Below, piece by piece: positions 24,041 to 37,565 of a DNA stretch of 64,000 bases. This stretch comes from Wuchereria bancrofti (taxonomy: Eukaryota > Nematoda > Chromadorea > Rhabditida > Onchocercidae), in NCBI GenBank assembly GCA_005281725.1, contig SSBO01000012.1:833651-897650 (forward strand). The letters run 5' to 3'. Made by a program: the position numbers and the translations under genes. Numbering within the stretch: the stretch's first letter is position 1; each line of letters starts with the position of its first letter. The notes under the pieces are model-generated. The model made no database searches. It saw only the letters and a list, made by a program, of their open reading frames with translations, and had not been told where the DNA came from.

Positions 24041-24680
24041 TATTTCAAAAAAAAAAAAAATTAACATAAAATTTTTGAAACATATTTCAAAAAATACATA
24101 CACTATTTAGCATTCTCTCATAATTATTTACATTAATTAATTAACATAAATTCTAACATGTATACAAAATAATTTCACATACAAATGTGTAAATTTCATA
24201 CAATTGTAGCATTCATTGTAAATTAGTAATATAAATTTGTAATTAAATTATATATGTAATTTATACGTAAATATTAGTACTCAATAATATTCATTACAAA
24301 TTACTGATATAAATTTGTATAAAATAGTTTACACGTAAATGATATATTAATATTTATTGTAAATTATGAACATAAATTTCAGTACGCATAAAACAAAAAA
24401 AAAAAATTACAAACGTGAATTATACGCTTAAGTAATACTTATTACAAATTATGAATTTAACACTAACGTATATGTATAATTAATACGTGAGTCATATGGT
24501 ACAGTAATGTATATATGTAATTTACAGGTGAATTATAATATTATTGTAAATTATAAATGGCAATACTTATTGTAAATTATAAACTTAACGTCTAAATATT
24601 ATTTATACGTAAACCTTACGTATAAACTACTATAACAATGGTATAAAATTTATTATTAAAAAAAAAAAGCAAAACAAAAC

Positions 24681-24795
24681 AAATCATAAATACTTAACGC
24701 GTGTAACTCATAAAAATTATAAATATCTAACGTGTAAAACACGTGTAACTAATAAAAATCATAAATATCTAACGTGTAAAACACTTGTAACTCAT
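24681..24795. repeat. Tandem repeat, ~42 bp unit, three copies
   Basis: Units carry AAATATCTAACGTGTAAAAC followed by ACGTGTAACT or ACTTGTAACT. The first is shortened. One copy creates a CACGTG E-box. Located about 0.65 kb upstream of ztf-11 exon 1. Confidence 0.9.
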
Positions 24796-25158
24796 ACATA
24801 AAATATATAATAGACGTACGATAAATATAATATTTGAATAAATCTCACTGATATTAACTTGCTTTATTTGAGAAGAATGGAAATGAAATGGTCAAAAGTA
24901 AACAAATAACATACAAATACAATCCCTACAAACTACAATTCAATCCTTTCTATCTTTATTCATCTAAACAAAACCCATCAAAGTAAACAGTAATTAGTAA
25001 TTGAGTAATTCTATTATCTCATAATACCTGTAATTCAGTTTAAGCCTATTAAGGTAATCAAAATTTAGCAGTAGTACTAGTAATAGTAATATCACAGTAA
25101 TCCAACTGTCCCGTAATACAGATATTAAAATGGAACAATCGTAATTCAATAAAATTTC

Positions 25159-25353
25159 TCAAGGTAATCAGTAGTTAACAGTAGTAAAGTTTATCAAGGT
25201 AATCAATAGTTAACAGTAGTAAAGTTTATCAAGGTGGTAATCAATAGTTAACAGTAGTAAAGTTTATCAAGGTAATTATTAGTTAACAGTAGTAAAGTTT
25301 ATCGAGGTAATTATTAGTTAACAGTAATATTAGTAGCTAAGTTTATCAAGATA
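25159..25353. repeat. Tandem repeat, ~35 bp unit, five to six copies
   Basis: Each unit contains TCAAGGTAAT, then AGTTAACAGTAG, then TAAAGTTTA. The palindrome GTTAAC is kept in all full units. About 1.1 kb upstream of ztf-11 exon 1. Confidence 0.93.
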
Positions 25354-25558
25354 ATTACTAGGTAACACTAATAATAATAACAGTAAAATCACAGTAATCT
25401 CTCTGTTATCTTGTATACCAGTAATTTAGTAATTCGATATTTCAGTTCGTTAAGCATAAATCACATGAAAATAATAATGACTGAAGGAAGAAATAATGAA
25501 GGAGGGTTTTAGTTGTTGAAACTACTACTACTACTAACTACTACTATTAGTAACCCCG

Positions 25559-25567
25559 CAGATGGTC
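25559..25567. promoter_or_regulatory. CAGATGGTC extended E-box upstream of ztf-11
   Basis: Reverse complement of GACCATCTG, preceded by CCCCG and followed by GTCC, 1.5 kb upstream of the first ztf-11 coding exon. Confidence 0.35.
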
Positions 25568-26508
25568 GTCCATAAAGTATGTCTGTCTCTTTGTCTGTAT
25601 ATGATTGTTTGTGCATGTGTGCGTGTATGTGTGTATGTGTGTGTATGTGTATGTGCTTGTATTTATCAAGAAATGGATATAGAAAGAATTTTAGAATTAA
25701 AGTTTTTTTCTCTCTCTCTCTCTCTCTCTCACTCTTACTCTTACTACTTCTTTTCCTCTCTCTCTCTTTCTCATTTGTTTCTCTTTGTATGAAGTTAAGA
25801 AATGAAACGATAATAAAGAATGAAAAGAAAAAAAAAAAAAAGAGAAGAAAGCAAAGCTAAAAATCATCAATGATATCGCCGCTACTCATTTTTAGTACTT
25901 TTCATGCAAATATAAAAAAAAAAAAAAGAAAAAAAAAACCTTTAAAATTATTATTCTTTATTTTTGCTCTTTCAATCTTTCTTTTATCACTCATTTCTCT
26001 CTCTCTCTCTCTCTTTTGTATATTTATTATCATTTCTTTTCCTATCTCTCTCCTTTTCCTAATTTTTTTATTTTCAAGAATTAACTCATAATTAAACGAA
26101 TACACACACACATATACGTACACCCACGCATTTCTATCTTACAGTTTTTATTTATTTTTTTTTCAAAAATTTCTTTAAAAAGAAATCATTTAAAAAAGAA
26201 AAGAAAAAAAAGAGGAAGAAATGATAGAAAGAAAGAAAAATTTTAATGATATCTTATAAAATATATCACATTCTTCACATTCTCATAGCTATTTCTAAAC
26301 TTTTTTTTTTTTTTTTTGATAAGAAATAATAAATAATAAACATTTATAATATATAATTCTATTTGTTATTTCATTTCACAATTTTTTATTTAAAAAAAAA
26401 AAGAAAATTTCACACTTATTTTGATTTTAACTTCATCACTGTTATTATTATCATTTGTTCAAATTCTTCACATCTTTCATCCTTTCTTACATCTCTCTTC
26501 ATTCTTCT

Positions 26509-26580
26509 CCCTCCCTCTCTCTCTCTCTTTCTGTCTGTCTCTCCATCTCCCTCTCTCTCTCTCTGTTTATCTCTGTCTTC
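26509..26580. repeat. (CT)n/(CTGT)n tract
   Basis: Long CT-rich tract with CTGT interruptions, upstream of ztf-11. Confidence 0.9.
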
Positions 26581-26662
26581 CTCCATACATTTCTATTCAA
26601 TTGTTCACTTTAGACAAGATTATAAGTGTAACTTCGCTAAGTAGCAACTACTACGGTAACTG

Positions 26663-26670
26663 CCACCTGC
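26663..26670. promoter_or_regulatory. GCAGGTGG proneural-type E-box
   Basis: CCACCTGC on the plus strand reads GCAGGTGG on the minus strand, fitting the Achaete-Scute consensus GCAGSTGK. It lies in a GC-richer island at 26610-26680. Confidence 0.25.
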
Positions 26671-26856
26671 TTCTTTCTTCCACAATCTTTCTCTTCCCCT
26701 TTTCATTTTCTTTATTTTATGGCAAAATTTCAACTATGTAAACAAAAAATAAAAAAGTCAACCGAAATTATAAATAAAAGTTCCACTCATTTAATTAATT
26801 AAATAGAATTAAATTTTGCAAAAAGAAAAAACAGCTCAAAAATATCATCAAAATTT

Positions 26857-27155
26857 ATTACAAATTTAAATATGAAATAATTGATATTATCTTTTAAATT
26901 TTTTATAAATTTAGATATGAAACAATTAATACAATCCTAAAAAATTATTACAAATTTGGATATGAAACAATTAATACAATATTAAAAATTTATTACAAAT
27001 CTAAATATGAAATAATTAATATTGTCTTTTAAATTTTTTACAAATTTAGATATGAAACAATTAATACAACCTTAAAAATTTATTACAAATTTAAGTACGA
27101 AATAATTAATACTATGTTATAAATTTATTACAAATTCAAATATGAAACAATCTAT
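26857..27155. repeat. Degenerate tandem repeat, ~50 bp unit, about six copies
   Basis: Repeated TTACAAATTTA, ATATGAAACAATTAATACAA and TTAAAAATTTA blocks, each copy with several substitutions. Confidence 0.9.
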
Positions 27156-28634
27156 AATTTTATTCATATATCTATATAATATATGTAAAATGGAAAACTT
27201 TCATATTTTGTACAAAAAATGAATGTAAATGATTAAATTTGCATTATGAAATTTCTTTAAAGGAAGTTTACGTTATAAAAGTTAATTAAATAATTTAAAT
27301 AAATTAATTAATTATTTATCATACGTCAATTTTATTGCAATAAACCTTTTTTTTTTAATAGCCTCAATTTATATATTATATCAAATTTGCCTTAAGCATT
27401 GATGGCTAATTTTTTATATGCTTAATGACTATTATAAGCTAATAATTTGAATATCATTATTATCATTTCCATTATCATATTAAAAATTTCAAATGATAAA
27501 GAAAGAGCGGTAAATAATGCAAGATTATAAAATATAATTAACAAATTATTAAATTTAAATTGTTCAAAAATGAGAAAAGTTAAAATTTGATTGAAATGAA
27601 ATGAAAATTTTTTGATCATAAAATTATTCTTAAATTTTCATCTTAATTCTTTTTTCTTCTTTTCTCTATATCACTTTACTTGTTTCATATAAAGTATTAT
27701 AATAAGATATATATTTAAATGTTATTTCGAAATTAAACAATATCAGAACAAGAAAAAAGAAATTAATAAATTGACATATAAAAATTCCATCGGAAAAAAA
27801 ATATACATATATTTTCTTGAAAATTTCTTTTTTAAGAATTGAAAATTTCTTAAAAATTTAATTTAACAGAGAAAAAATTACTTAACAAATATCAAATATT
27901 TAAGTGTTAAAACATTCCAAAAGCTTCTATAATTCGACAAATATCAAATGTTTTTAAGTGTTAGAATATTCCAAAAGAATTAAAAAAAAGAAAAATTAGA
28001 AATCTATTTTATAAATCTATTACGAAATCTATTGTATAATTTAAAAATGCAAAATTGAACATTAAAATTAAATTTTGTTTAAAAAAACAAAAAAAGACAA
28101 AAAGCAAAAAAAAAAAAAGAAGGAAATTAACAGAATTAATCAAAAATTCGTTCGCTTCATTTTCTTTGATAAAAATGAAAAAAAAAAAAAAGCTTAGATA
28201 GGAAAATGAATGAAAAATAGCCTAAAGATGAGCAAATGTTCCAATAAAAATAGAAAAATAGTTTGCCCTACGTATATGGTTAATTTCTCAAAATAAATAA
28301 ATAAATATATGGTTTTTTTTCTTCCTTTCTTTTTTTTTTGGTCCTCAAAATATTAGCATTTCGTTCAGTTGCTTAGCAGCACATTAGAATTTAATTTTAT
28401 GCAATAAATTATATTATAAATTTTATAAAAACAAAACAAAAATGACAAAAGAAAAAGAGAAAAACAAATATTTTAGTAATTCTTTTTTTTTTTTAAAAAA
28501 AAAAATTTCAGTAAAAATTTAATATTGTATTAATCAAAAAGAAAAAAAAAATTAATTAATATGAATTGAAATAGGAATTTGAAATGATTTAAAAATGAGT
28601 TAATTGTGGTTTATTTGATGATATATGTAGCAAA

Positions 28635-28642
28635 GCAGCTGG
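28635..28642. promoter_or_regulatory. GCAGCTGGT proneural-type E-box
   Basis: GCAGCTGG fits GCAGSTGK. It sits in a GC-richer island at 28620-28740 that also holds an imperfect inverted repeat (AACTATCGTC / GATGATAGTT). Confidence 0.25.
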
Positions 28643-29107
28643 TGAACATCACATTATCAACCAACTAAAAACTATCGTCGTTTGCTAGTCCTAAAATAGA
28701 TAGATGATAGTTGGAAGCGATGACTACACTTTGAAGAATGAGAAGATTGCTTGAAGATATTCATCCGTATTTATATCTAAAGAATTGAGCAGATGTTCCA
28801 AGAGAGAGAGAGAGAGAGAGGGAGAGGTAGAAAAGATTTTGGAGGACATGTTCATGTGACACTCAACTTTTCTTCTATCTCTCAATCCTTCCTTTCTCCA
28901 CCCATTCATCCATTTATTCTATCATTCTACCTAATATCTCATCCAATTCTTTTTACCCGCTCGCTTTACAGGATAATTTTTTATTTTAGATCATTTCTTT
29001 CTAATAGAACTAAATCTTTGTATTATTTCAATCATTAATGATACGATATAATATATAATAAATGAAGTTAATTTCATTTCATTCATAGAAATATGAAAAA
29101 TTAATTT

Positions 29108-29350
29108 AACTGAACTATTCGAAATTTGAAAATATTTGATTTAGCATAATTAAATAAAAGTGACAAATATATCTGAATAATATGATACAGTTATCTTCAT
29201 TTATATAGTTAGAAAACTAAATTAGATTAAACTACTCGAAAATATTGAAATGTTTAATTTAGCATAATTAAATAAAAGTTATAAATATATTTGAATAATA
29301 TGATACACTTATCTTCATTTACATAGTAATAAAGCTAAATTAGACTGAAT
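29108..29350. repeat. Tandem duplication, ~119 bp unit
   Basis: Two copies sharing TTTAGCATAATTAAATAAAA, GAATAATATGATACA and TTATCTTCATTTA, with scattered differences. Confidence 0.9.
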
Positions 29351-30993
29351 TATTCAAAATTTGATCTAAAATTCAATGTAAATAGTGACTACTTGAATAA
29401 TTCTATTTTATCACTTTTAATCATTTTGTTAATTGCATAATTAAAAGATAAATTGCAAAAATATATTTTAAGCATTATTTTTCCAAAGATTATTTTTCCA
29501 TTTATTATTATCAATCCTTTATAGAAACTTTTTTCACTTATTATCAATCCTTTATAGGAATTAATCACGCGACAAGAAAAGAAAAAATGGAAAAATACTT
29601 AATTTAGAAGTGAAATGTCGCAAATTGCACAATTTAGTTAGCATATATAAAGTCATAAAAGTTTTTCTTTATGATTATTTCTCGTGATATTTTTCATTGT
29701 AAAAATTCAATTCTTTATTTTTTGCGAAGATTACGTCCTTTTTTTTCCTTCCTTTTTTTTTTTTTTTTTATTTTATTTTTTTGACATTACAATAAAAGAA
29801 AGCAAAGCCTAAGAATGTAATTTATAAACAGGGAAGATCGAGCTTTTTATTTGGGTCATAAATCTTGTTACACATGCCATTATTGAAAAAGTTATACTTT
29901 TACTAAAAAGCCTAAGCTAAAAATGCCTAACCAACAAATCGTTTGGTAGCTAGTTGATGTCGTATTCAAGCTTTAAGGTTTTTTTTTTTTTTTTTTCATT
30001 TTCTACTACTATTGCTTTTCATTAGCTCGTTAAGTAAGGTTAAATATGCTTCACATACTATGAAAATGTGTTGATGTAAATAATGTATTGAAATTTTTCA
30101 AATTTTTTATTTCAAAAAAATAATTTACTAACAAAAAGAGAAAGTTTTTGTAATTTATTTAGCTTTTAATTTAAATAAATTACAAATAATCTTATGATTT
30201 ATTTAAATTAAGCATACTATAAAAATCTAGAAATAACAAACTTTTGAGAAAAAAAATTAATCAGCTTTGAAATATGTGAAGAATAAAAAATATATGATAT
30301 TAGTGGATAAATAAACAAGATAGTAAAAATATCTTTTTTCTGTTTTAAAGTAAAACACTTATTTGAAAAAAAGAAAAAAGAAGTATTTTGAAATATTTGA
30401 AAAATAAAAAGTATATGATAGTAAGTAGTAGATAAATAAGCAAAAAACAATTTTGGAATTAGAAAAAAAAGTAAAATAACTTTTTTTTGTTTTTTCCTTT
30501 ACATAATTCAGTTAAAGTTAAATGTGAGCAACAATGATACGGTAGAAAAAATTCTGATAAAAAGTACGGTACATTATACTCGTAAATAATTGAAAAAGTT
30601 AATGATTGCTATCAATGTTACATTTTGTAAATAAAATCGATTGAATAATCTTAGTGACAATTCTGATCTTTTTGCTAAATAATTCAATTATTTTAAGAAA
30701 TTACAAAAAAAAAAAAAAATTTACTAAATAATTCAATGTATAATCGTTACTTTTTTTTAATGTGATGATAATGAATTTTTATTTCATTATCTAATCAGCA
30801 ATTTAATGTTAAATTCTTCTAAAATCTACTTGTAATTTCTTAAAAGTTACTAACTGTAAGATTTGAGTCATTTAATTGATTTGAAATATACAGTATACAA
30901 AAAGTTAAAACGTGAAAAACTCTATATAATTCTTAAAAAAAAAATAAAGTTACGTATATAATATCATGATGACGTGTGGAAACGTCATAAGGC

Positions 30994-31530
30994 ACTTTAC
31001 ATTTAAAAAAAAGAAAAACTAAATCATGAAAAAAAGTGTAAGAAATAAATTGTAAATGAATGCGTAAGTAAGAAAGTGAAAACGTGACAGAATCTTTGTA
31101 TATTTTTGAAAAAATTATATGTATAATATCATGATAACATATCATGATAACGTGATAATATCAAGTATAAGCAAATCAGAGTTAAATAAGTCACTCTATC
31201 AGTTCAGCTATTTGAGAAGCATTATTTTCTCAGATGCTAATAAGATTGATAAAAAAAATTGACAATAGATTAACAAAGTATTCGAGAAACTTCATAAAAA
31301 GAATTTGAAATAATAAAAAAAATTTGAAAAAAAGGTACAAACAGGGATCTATCTATTCTTTTATATGGATTAGAATTATAGATTATCATCTATCATTGTG
31401 GTCTACAATTCTTTCAATATTTTCACATTTAAAAAAAAAGAAAAAAACTTTACATTTAAAAAAAAGAAAAACTAAATCATGAAGAAAAGTATAAAAGATA
31501 AATTCGTCAGTAAATGAGAAAGTAAGAACG
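30994..31530. repeat. Two dispersed copies of a ~90-bp segment
   Basis: 30994-31084 and 31447-31530 share ACTTTACATTTAAAAAAAAG, AAAAACTAAATCATGAA and a diverged tail ending in AACG. Copies of ATATCATGATGACGTG-like sequence flank the first. No transposon ends were seen. Confidence 0.85.
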
Positions 31531-31624
31531 AAGAAATAAAGAAATGGATAAACTGTATACATCACAATATTATCACACACAAAGAAATTGTCAACGATGT
31601 CAAAATATTTTCGAGATGTTTCCT

Positions 31625-31705
31625 TCTCATTCTATTCCGTTCCGTCTCATTCTGTTCCGTTCCGTCTCATTCCATTCCGTTCTATTTCATCTCATTCCGT
31701 CCCGT
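31625..31705. repeat. TTCCGT/CTCAT minisatellite
   Basis: Degenerate pentamer-based repeat with CATTC, TATTC, CGTTC and CGTCT blocks, GC-richer than the surroundings. Confidence 0.9.
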
Positions 31706-32934
31706 TTTATTAATGTAAATGAATGAACGGATGTGAAAATAGATATTACAAAAAAAAAAAAAAGTGAAAGAGCATTTTATTCATTGAGTGCTTGCTTTGC
31801 TTTTGCTTCAAAGTCGATTAGATTGGAGGAAGAAGAAAGAGGAGGAGGAGAAGAATGGAAAGAGGGGGAGAGAGAGAGAAAGAGAGGGAGGGAGAATGAT
31901 GTAAAGAATGTGAACGCGGAAAAATATTTGTTCATGCACTGTAACACTAAAATGACAATTTTCTGAAATTTGAGGAAATAATGACGACAATCAAAATTAA
32001 GATTATAATTAAGTTGATAACACTGATAATGATGTTGACGATAATAATAACAATAATAACAGTGGTAATAATAATAGTAATGGTAGTAATAAGTAATAAC
32101 AATAATAATAAATAGATGTCGCTAGTGATAAAGGATGCTTGTGATTAAAAATTATCAATTCTATCATATCTATACATGAAGTGTTATGAGGATAAAAGCT
32201 CAAAAATTGTTAATCGAAATGAAATTAAATATATTTTTACTCTAAAATTAATTGTTGTGTAAAAATTAATTGTTAAAATTATTCCGTTTTTCTTTTTTTG
32301 CTCCAAAATTAATTATTACCTATTGAAAAATAATGAAAAGTAATCAAAAACTGAAGCATTCATAAATTTTCAGATAGTCTTTCTACATTAATTATCCTAA
32401 CAAGTGGCAAACGACAAACGATAATGATAATTAATGATAAAAAGATAGATGACAAGATGACAGAAAAGATGACAATTGTTAATAAATAAAAATAATGACT
32501 GATTTTTGCACTTCAAAAAATTATTTGAAAGTAGAAACTAAATCTTTTTCGTCTTTTAAAAAAAAAAACAATTGTTTTCCAATATCATTGTAATTTATAT
32601 CAACAAGTTTTGAGCAGTTCATCATAACATTGACTAAAACAACCAAATAATTAGTAATTGTAGCATGAAATTAATCATGGGAAATGATGGATTAAATTTC
32701 AATTGTGGAATCTTTAAAATGATTACCTTAATTACGAAACTAATTATTGTCCCACACTAATTATCAAACCTATTATTATTTGCAACAAATATTGAGTTTC
32801 TAAAAATCATAGAGAAGGAGGGAAGTATAAAATAAATTCACATTGTAAGTATGGCATTCTAAATAAGTTAACAAAATAATCAGCCTTATCAGTGAGATAT
32901 TTCGGTAATTATAAGACTGCAGAATGATAGTGGT

Positions 32935-32935
32935 G

Positions 32936-32970
<35 letters not shown>
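32935..32970. repeat. (AAT)n trinucleotide repeat
   Basis: About eleven uninterrupted AAT units. Confidence 0.95.
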
Positions 32971-33049
32971 GACAATCAGATTTTACAAAAAAAAAAAGTA
33001 TTTCCTAAGATCATGTTCAACTGATTGTTGAAATAAAATAAATATTCAC

Positions 33050-33057
33050 CAGATGGT
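33050..33057. promoter_or_regulatory. CAGATGGT E-box
   Basis: CACCAGATGGTG is also a 12-bp perfect palindrome (33048-33059) centred on the E-box. A GC-richer island with CATATG follows at 33190-33400. Inferred only. Confidence 0.25.
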
Positions 33058-34508
33058 GCTAAATTAAATTTATAAAAATTCAAATAAAATTAATCTTTGT
33101 TCAATATTTATGTTTCATGCAACAAACTAAATATAAAATTTTAAACGATCATCAAAAATTGGTAATTAAAAGCAGACAATCTTTTAAACAAAAATTTTTT
33201 TTTTGAATTTGGTATAAATCTGCAAACAAGCAAACCATATGTTGTCGTTCAGATGATGTGATTTGTGCATGTTGGTGTCTGTCTCTACTCGGGAATTTCT
33301 TCAAATGTGTATGCATGTATGTATGTATGTGTGTGTGTGTGTATGTGTTTGTATGCTTAAGCATCTGCGGTACGTTTCCGGCGTGTATATATGATCGTTC
33401 GACTAATTTGGAATATTAGTCATAGTTTAAAATTTTTCATTAGCTTTAAACGGACAATGATTTTGTTCAAATTTAAAAATTCTTTCATTAGTTTTAAACG
33501 AACAATAATTTTGACTAAATGAATATTTAACTGAATGATTGATTATTTTCAATCAGTGCTGCTTAGCTAGATTAAACATTTGTTTTTTACAATACTATGA
33601 ATCATATGTTTACTTTTCATTCTAAAATATTTTTCACAATTAAAAAATTACAGCTACAAAAAATACAACAGTTAAGATTTGCTTTTAAAGGAAAATTGTG
33701 AAAGAAAAAAATTAAGTTATGATCACAAATTTTTATTCCTTTTCCGTTTCAGTTTCATTCCGCTTCTCTTTTTCCACGAGAAAAAAAATGGTAGAGAGAG
33801 AGAGAGAGGGAGAGAGAGAGAGAGCTATATCAATTTAATTTTTTTTTAAGAAAAGAAAGAGTGGAATTTGCTTGTTATTTTTTGGATCATTTCATTTCAT
33901 TAATGATTTCTTTTCTTATAATATTGCATTAATTTTTTACAAAATTTTAATTTTTGCAATTGAATTAAAAATTACAGTTACAACAAAATGCAACAATTAA
34001 GACTTAATTTCAAAGAAAAAGAGAAAAAAATTAGTTTACTTTAAAAAAAAGGAAAAAAGAAAAGACAATTTTTTTTTTCGCTAATTTATTTGTTTTGTTT
34101 AAAATTAAACACAATCATTTTAAATTATTTAATATTATTGCATAGACCTTTTTATAAATATTACTATAATCATATTATATTTCTTTTTGCTTAAATCATT
34201 TCAGCTTATAATTTCTCAAAGGATATAATACAAAATTATACATATGTATTTTAAAATATAACTATAATAAATGTCTTAAGCTAAACTTGTAAAAAAAAAA
34301 AGAAAAAACAGGCCTAAACAAAAAGTATAGAAAGCTTTATCATTATGATAGAAGGAATAATGATAGTATAAGTAGTAATCAGATATATCATATCATTATC
34401 CTCTCTCCATTCCAAATCACTTAATAAACATAAACAATGAAATGCATCACTCTCGAATTGATGTTTATCACTTTCATTACCACACTGCATCTGTCATCTA
34501 ATGTTAAC

Positions 34509-34830
34509 TTATTATATTATTATTAATAACAATAATAATAATAAATAATTAATAATAATAATAACAATAATAGTAATAATAATAATAATAGTAATAATAA
34601 TAACAATAATGGTAATAATGATAATAACAATAATAAATAATAATAATAGTAATAATAATAATAACAATAATAAATAATAATAATAGTAATAATAATAATA
34701 ATGATAACAATTATAATAACAGTAATAATAGTGGTTAATAATGATAATAATAATAATAACAATAAATAATAATAATTAAGAATAATAAGAATAAGTATAA
34801 TAATAGTAATAACAATAATAATAATTTTTT
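34509..34830. repeat. Long (AAT)n-type tract, ~320 bp
   Basis: AAT/ATA units interrupted by CAA, GTA and GAT triplets. A poly-Leu/Tyr open frame on the minus strand is a by-product. Confidence 0.95.
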
Positions 34831-34849
34831 CAAATCATAAATGTCATAC

Positions 34850-35110
34850 CAAGTTTACATTAATGTACAATATTTTACGACAACACCTACGCACGCAACA
34901 TTCACACGTGAACCCGTATACATGGATGCACACATTTAATATAATTTCCACTCCGAGAAGCTTTCGCTTTTGTAGCTTTAAAGATTTTCTTTTTTTTTTT
35001 TTGATGTTCACCGGACCGTATACCATTTACATACTGTGAAATAGAAGAAAGTAGACAGATGGTATGCGGAATGAGAGTAATTTGAATGTTTCCGGATTTA
35101 AAATAGCTAC
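34850..35110. promoter_or_regulatory. GC-richer island with CACGTG and CAGATGGT
   Basis: Balanced-composition segment with CACGTG near 34906 and CAGATGGT at 35056-35063, far from any exon. Candidate distal regulatory element; could also hold an unrecognised short exon. Confidence 0.25.
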
Positions 35111-35756
35111 AGTTATAATAGGTTATTAGTGATAATGGGAATAATATATATGAAATAATAATTTTTGATTTTTTCAATAAGGAAATTCTTAAAATTTGAA
35201 ATTTATTTGCAGTTTTTTTCATTGAATTATAATAAAAATATGATAAATTTTGATTGTTTATTGTTTTAAATTAAATGTTTATTTCACTAATATTTTAACG
35301 CTGTTTTGTTTTTTCTTTTAACATTTTTTATTTTTAATGAAAAGAAGCGATTAGTTTAAAAAAATTTTGATTTTACTAAAAAGTAAATGATAGAAATTAT
35401 TATGAGGAGAAAAATGACTAAATAGTAACAATATTTATTTGATGCATTTATTTTGTTAAGATGATAATTTTAATTTGAAAATTTTTAAAATTGTTACTTT
35501 TTTTTTATCAAATTAATTAATCATTGATTTCATTGATTCCTTTTCAATTGATATATATGATGTTTAGTTGTTTAAAAAAAAATTCCACGAAACAGATTAA
35601 TTGCCAAATATTTAACATATTTGCAAATGACACTTCATAAGATAATTACAAAACGCCAACAATAATTTATTAAAATTTCCTAGCAAGGAGAAAAAAAAAT
35701 TTCTTAAATCATGCTAACAATTAAATAATAATCATTACTGGATGCTAATTTATTTC

Positions 35757-36055
35757 AGGAATATAACATATAGTTTTAATAAACATAAATTCATCATAAT
35801 GTATTAAATTCTTTTAAAACTATTTGCAATATTAAATGCTGAATAAAAATTTTTTCATCAATAACAATTTGTTAAATTATTATTCTTAAATATCAAATTT
35901 TTATTCGTAAATTTTATCATCTCATTCAAGAATATAATATATAGTTTTAATAAATATAAATTCATCATAATATGTTGAATTCATCTAAAACTATTTGCAA
36001 TATTAAATGCCGAATTAATTTTTTTTTTTCATTAATAACAGATTATTAAATCACC
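35757..36055. repeat. Two copies of a ~125-bp segment, period ~168
   Basis: 35757-35880 and 35927-36055 share TATAGTTTTAATAAA, AAATTCATCATAAT and ACTATTTGCAATATTAAATG. Confidence 0.85.
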
Positions 36056-37470
36056 ATTCTTAAATTTTATCATATCAAACTATTCCTAAAAGACGAAACT
36101 TTTCATGGATCATTTTTAATTAATTACAATTAACACACATACACACGCAAAAAAAAAAATTATGACAATTTGATGAAATTAAAAAATTGATTTCTTTGTC
36201 TGAAATCATTAATTACTGTAATCTATGCTTTCTCTTATATAATTCCAATAATACTTATATATCACTGTCACTTATTTACAATCTATTTAAAAAAATTTGC
36301 ATACAAATAAATAAATAAATAAAATGAAGAAAAGTTTTAATCGAAAACAAATTACATATTAGTTTCTGGTAAAATAAGCAAGCAAATGTGACATCTGAAA
36401 TTGACATTTTACTAAAAGAATGTGAAACAAAAAAAAAATTTCCTTTCCCCTGAAAAAGCATTCGTTTTTTTTTTTTTTTTATGTTTTTCATTTAATATAA
36501 ACCGTAGTCCAAAAAAAAAGTGAAAAAAAAAGTGGATAAAGCAAAATTTATCCAATATAACAGACTCATTTCTTTTCCTACTCTTCAATTAATCTTAAAA
36601 TAAATGAACGATTGATATTTGCAAGCTTAAGCTATTACTTTTTTTTTTTTATTTATAAGTATAACTTTCAAAAGAAAAAACAAATTTATGCCAGTGAGAA
36701 AGAAAAAAGAGAAAAAGAAAAAGTGCGGAAATGGAAGCGGAAAAAGTAAAGGAATCTATTTTAACTATTTGCTTTTTAAGAAACTTAAAAACATTCTTCC
36801 TTTTTTCTTTTTCTTTTTTGTTCTTTTTTTTTTTCACCATAACAACGAGTACATTTATATTATCTCAATAACAGTAGTTTTTATTTAAATCTCAATAAAA
36901 AGAAATGTAAAGATGAAAGATGAAGAATAGATAAGACAGATTGAAAATTGAAAATATCCTTGGAAATGAAATCAATTTAACTTTAAAATTAGTTTTTCTT
37001 TTTAGCGACATATATATTATGCATATATACATATATGTCAATTGAAAAGTTAAGAAGATACTGTTTAACTTATTAAGTTAGTTAATATAAATTTGAAAAC
37101 TATAAATAGCTATTAAAAATAAATTTGAAAATTATATATATATAACTTTCAAAAATCAAATAAAGTAATATATGGAAAAAGTCATATTTAATTAATCATT
37201 GAGAGAAATCGAATTTATATTTGTATAATTTTTTATAATTACTTGTTAAATACGTAAAAACTTATGAATAACTCATTTATATATAGTGAAAGATTTAAAT
37301 TCTTACTTAAGTTGCACGAGCAACTGTCATTTTCAGCATATAACTTTGTTGACAAGTAAGTATAACTTTATTACATAGTGCATTAAAAAACAGAATTGAA
37401 GTTTAATTATGAAAAGTATTTAGAAGAAGAAAAATTGAAGTTTAATTATGAAAAGTAAATAATAATATTA

Positions 37471-37494
37471 ATACTGATATTAATAATAATAATA

Positions 37495-37541
<47 letters not shown>

Positions 37542-37565
37542 TAATAATAACAATAATAACAAATA
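37471..37565. repeat. (AAT)n trinucleotide tract
   Basis: Mostly uninterrupted AAT units with a few ACT and CAA variants. Confidence 0.93.

Noticed and set aside
25562..25860. Plus-strand frames with Cys/Val and Ser/Leu runs
   Set aside because: Generated by TG and CT microsatellites.
33152..33364. Minus-strand frame with a non-repetitive middle portion
   Set aside because: First third comes from a CA repeat; no acceptor/donor pair or homology supports the rest. Kept only as a GC-richer island.
34523..34762. Poly-Leu/Ile/Tyr open frame resembling a membrane protein
   Set aside because: Pure translation of an AAT trinucleotide repeat.
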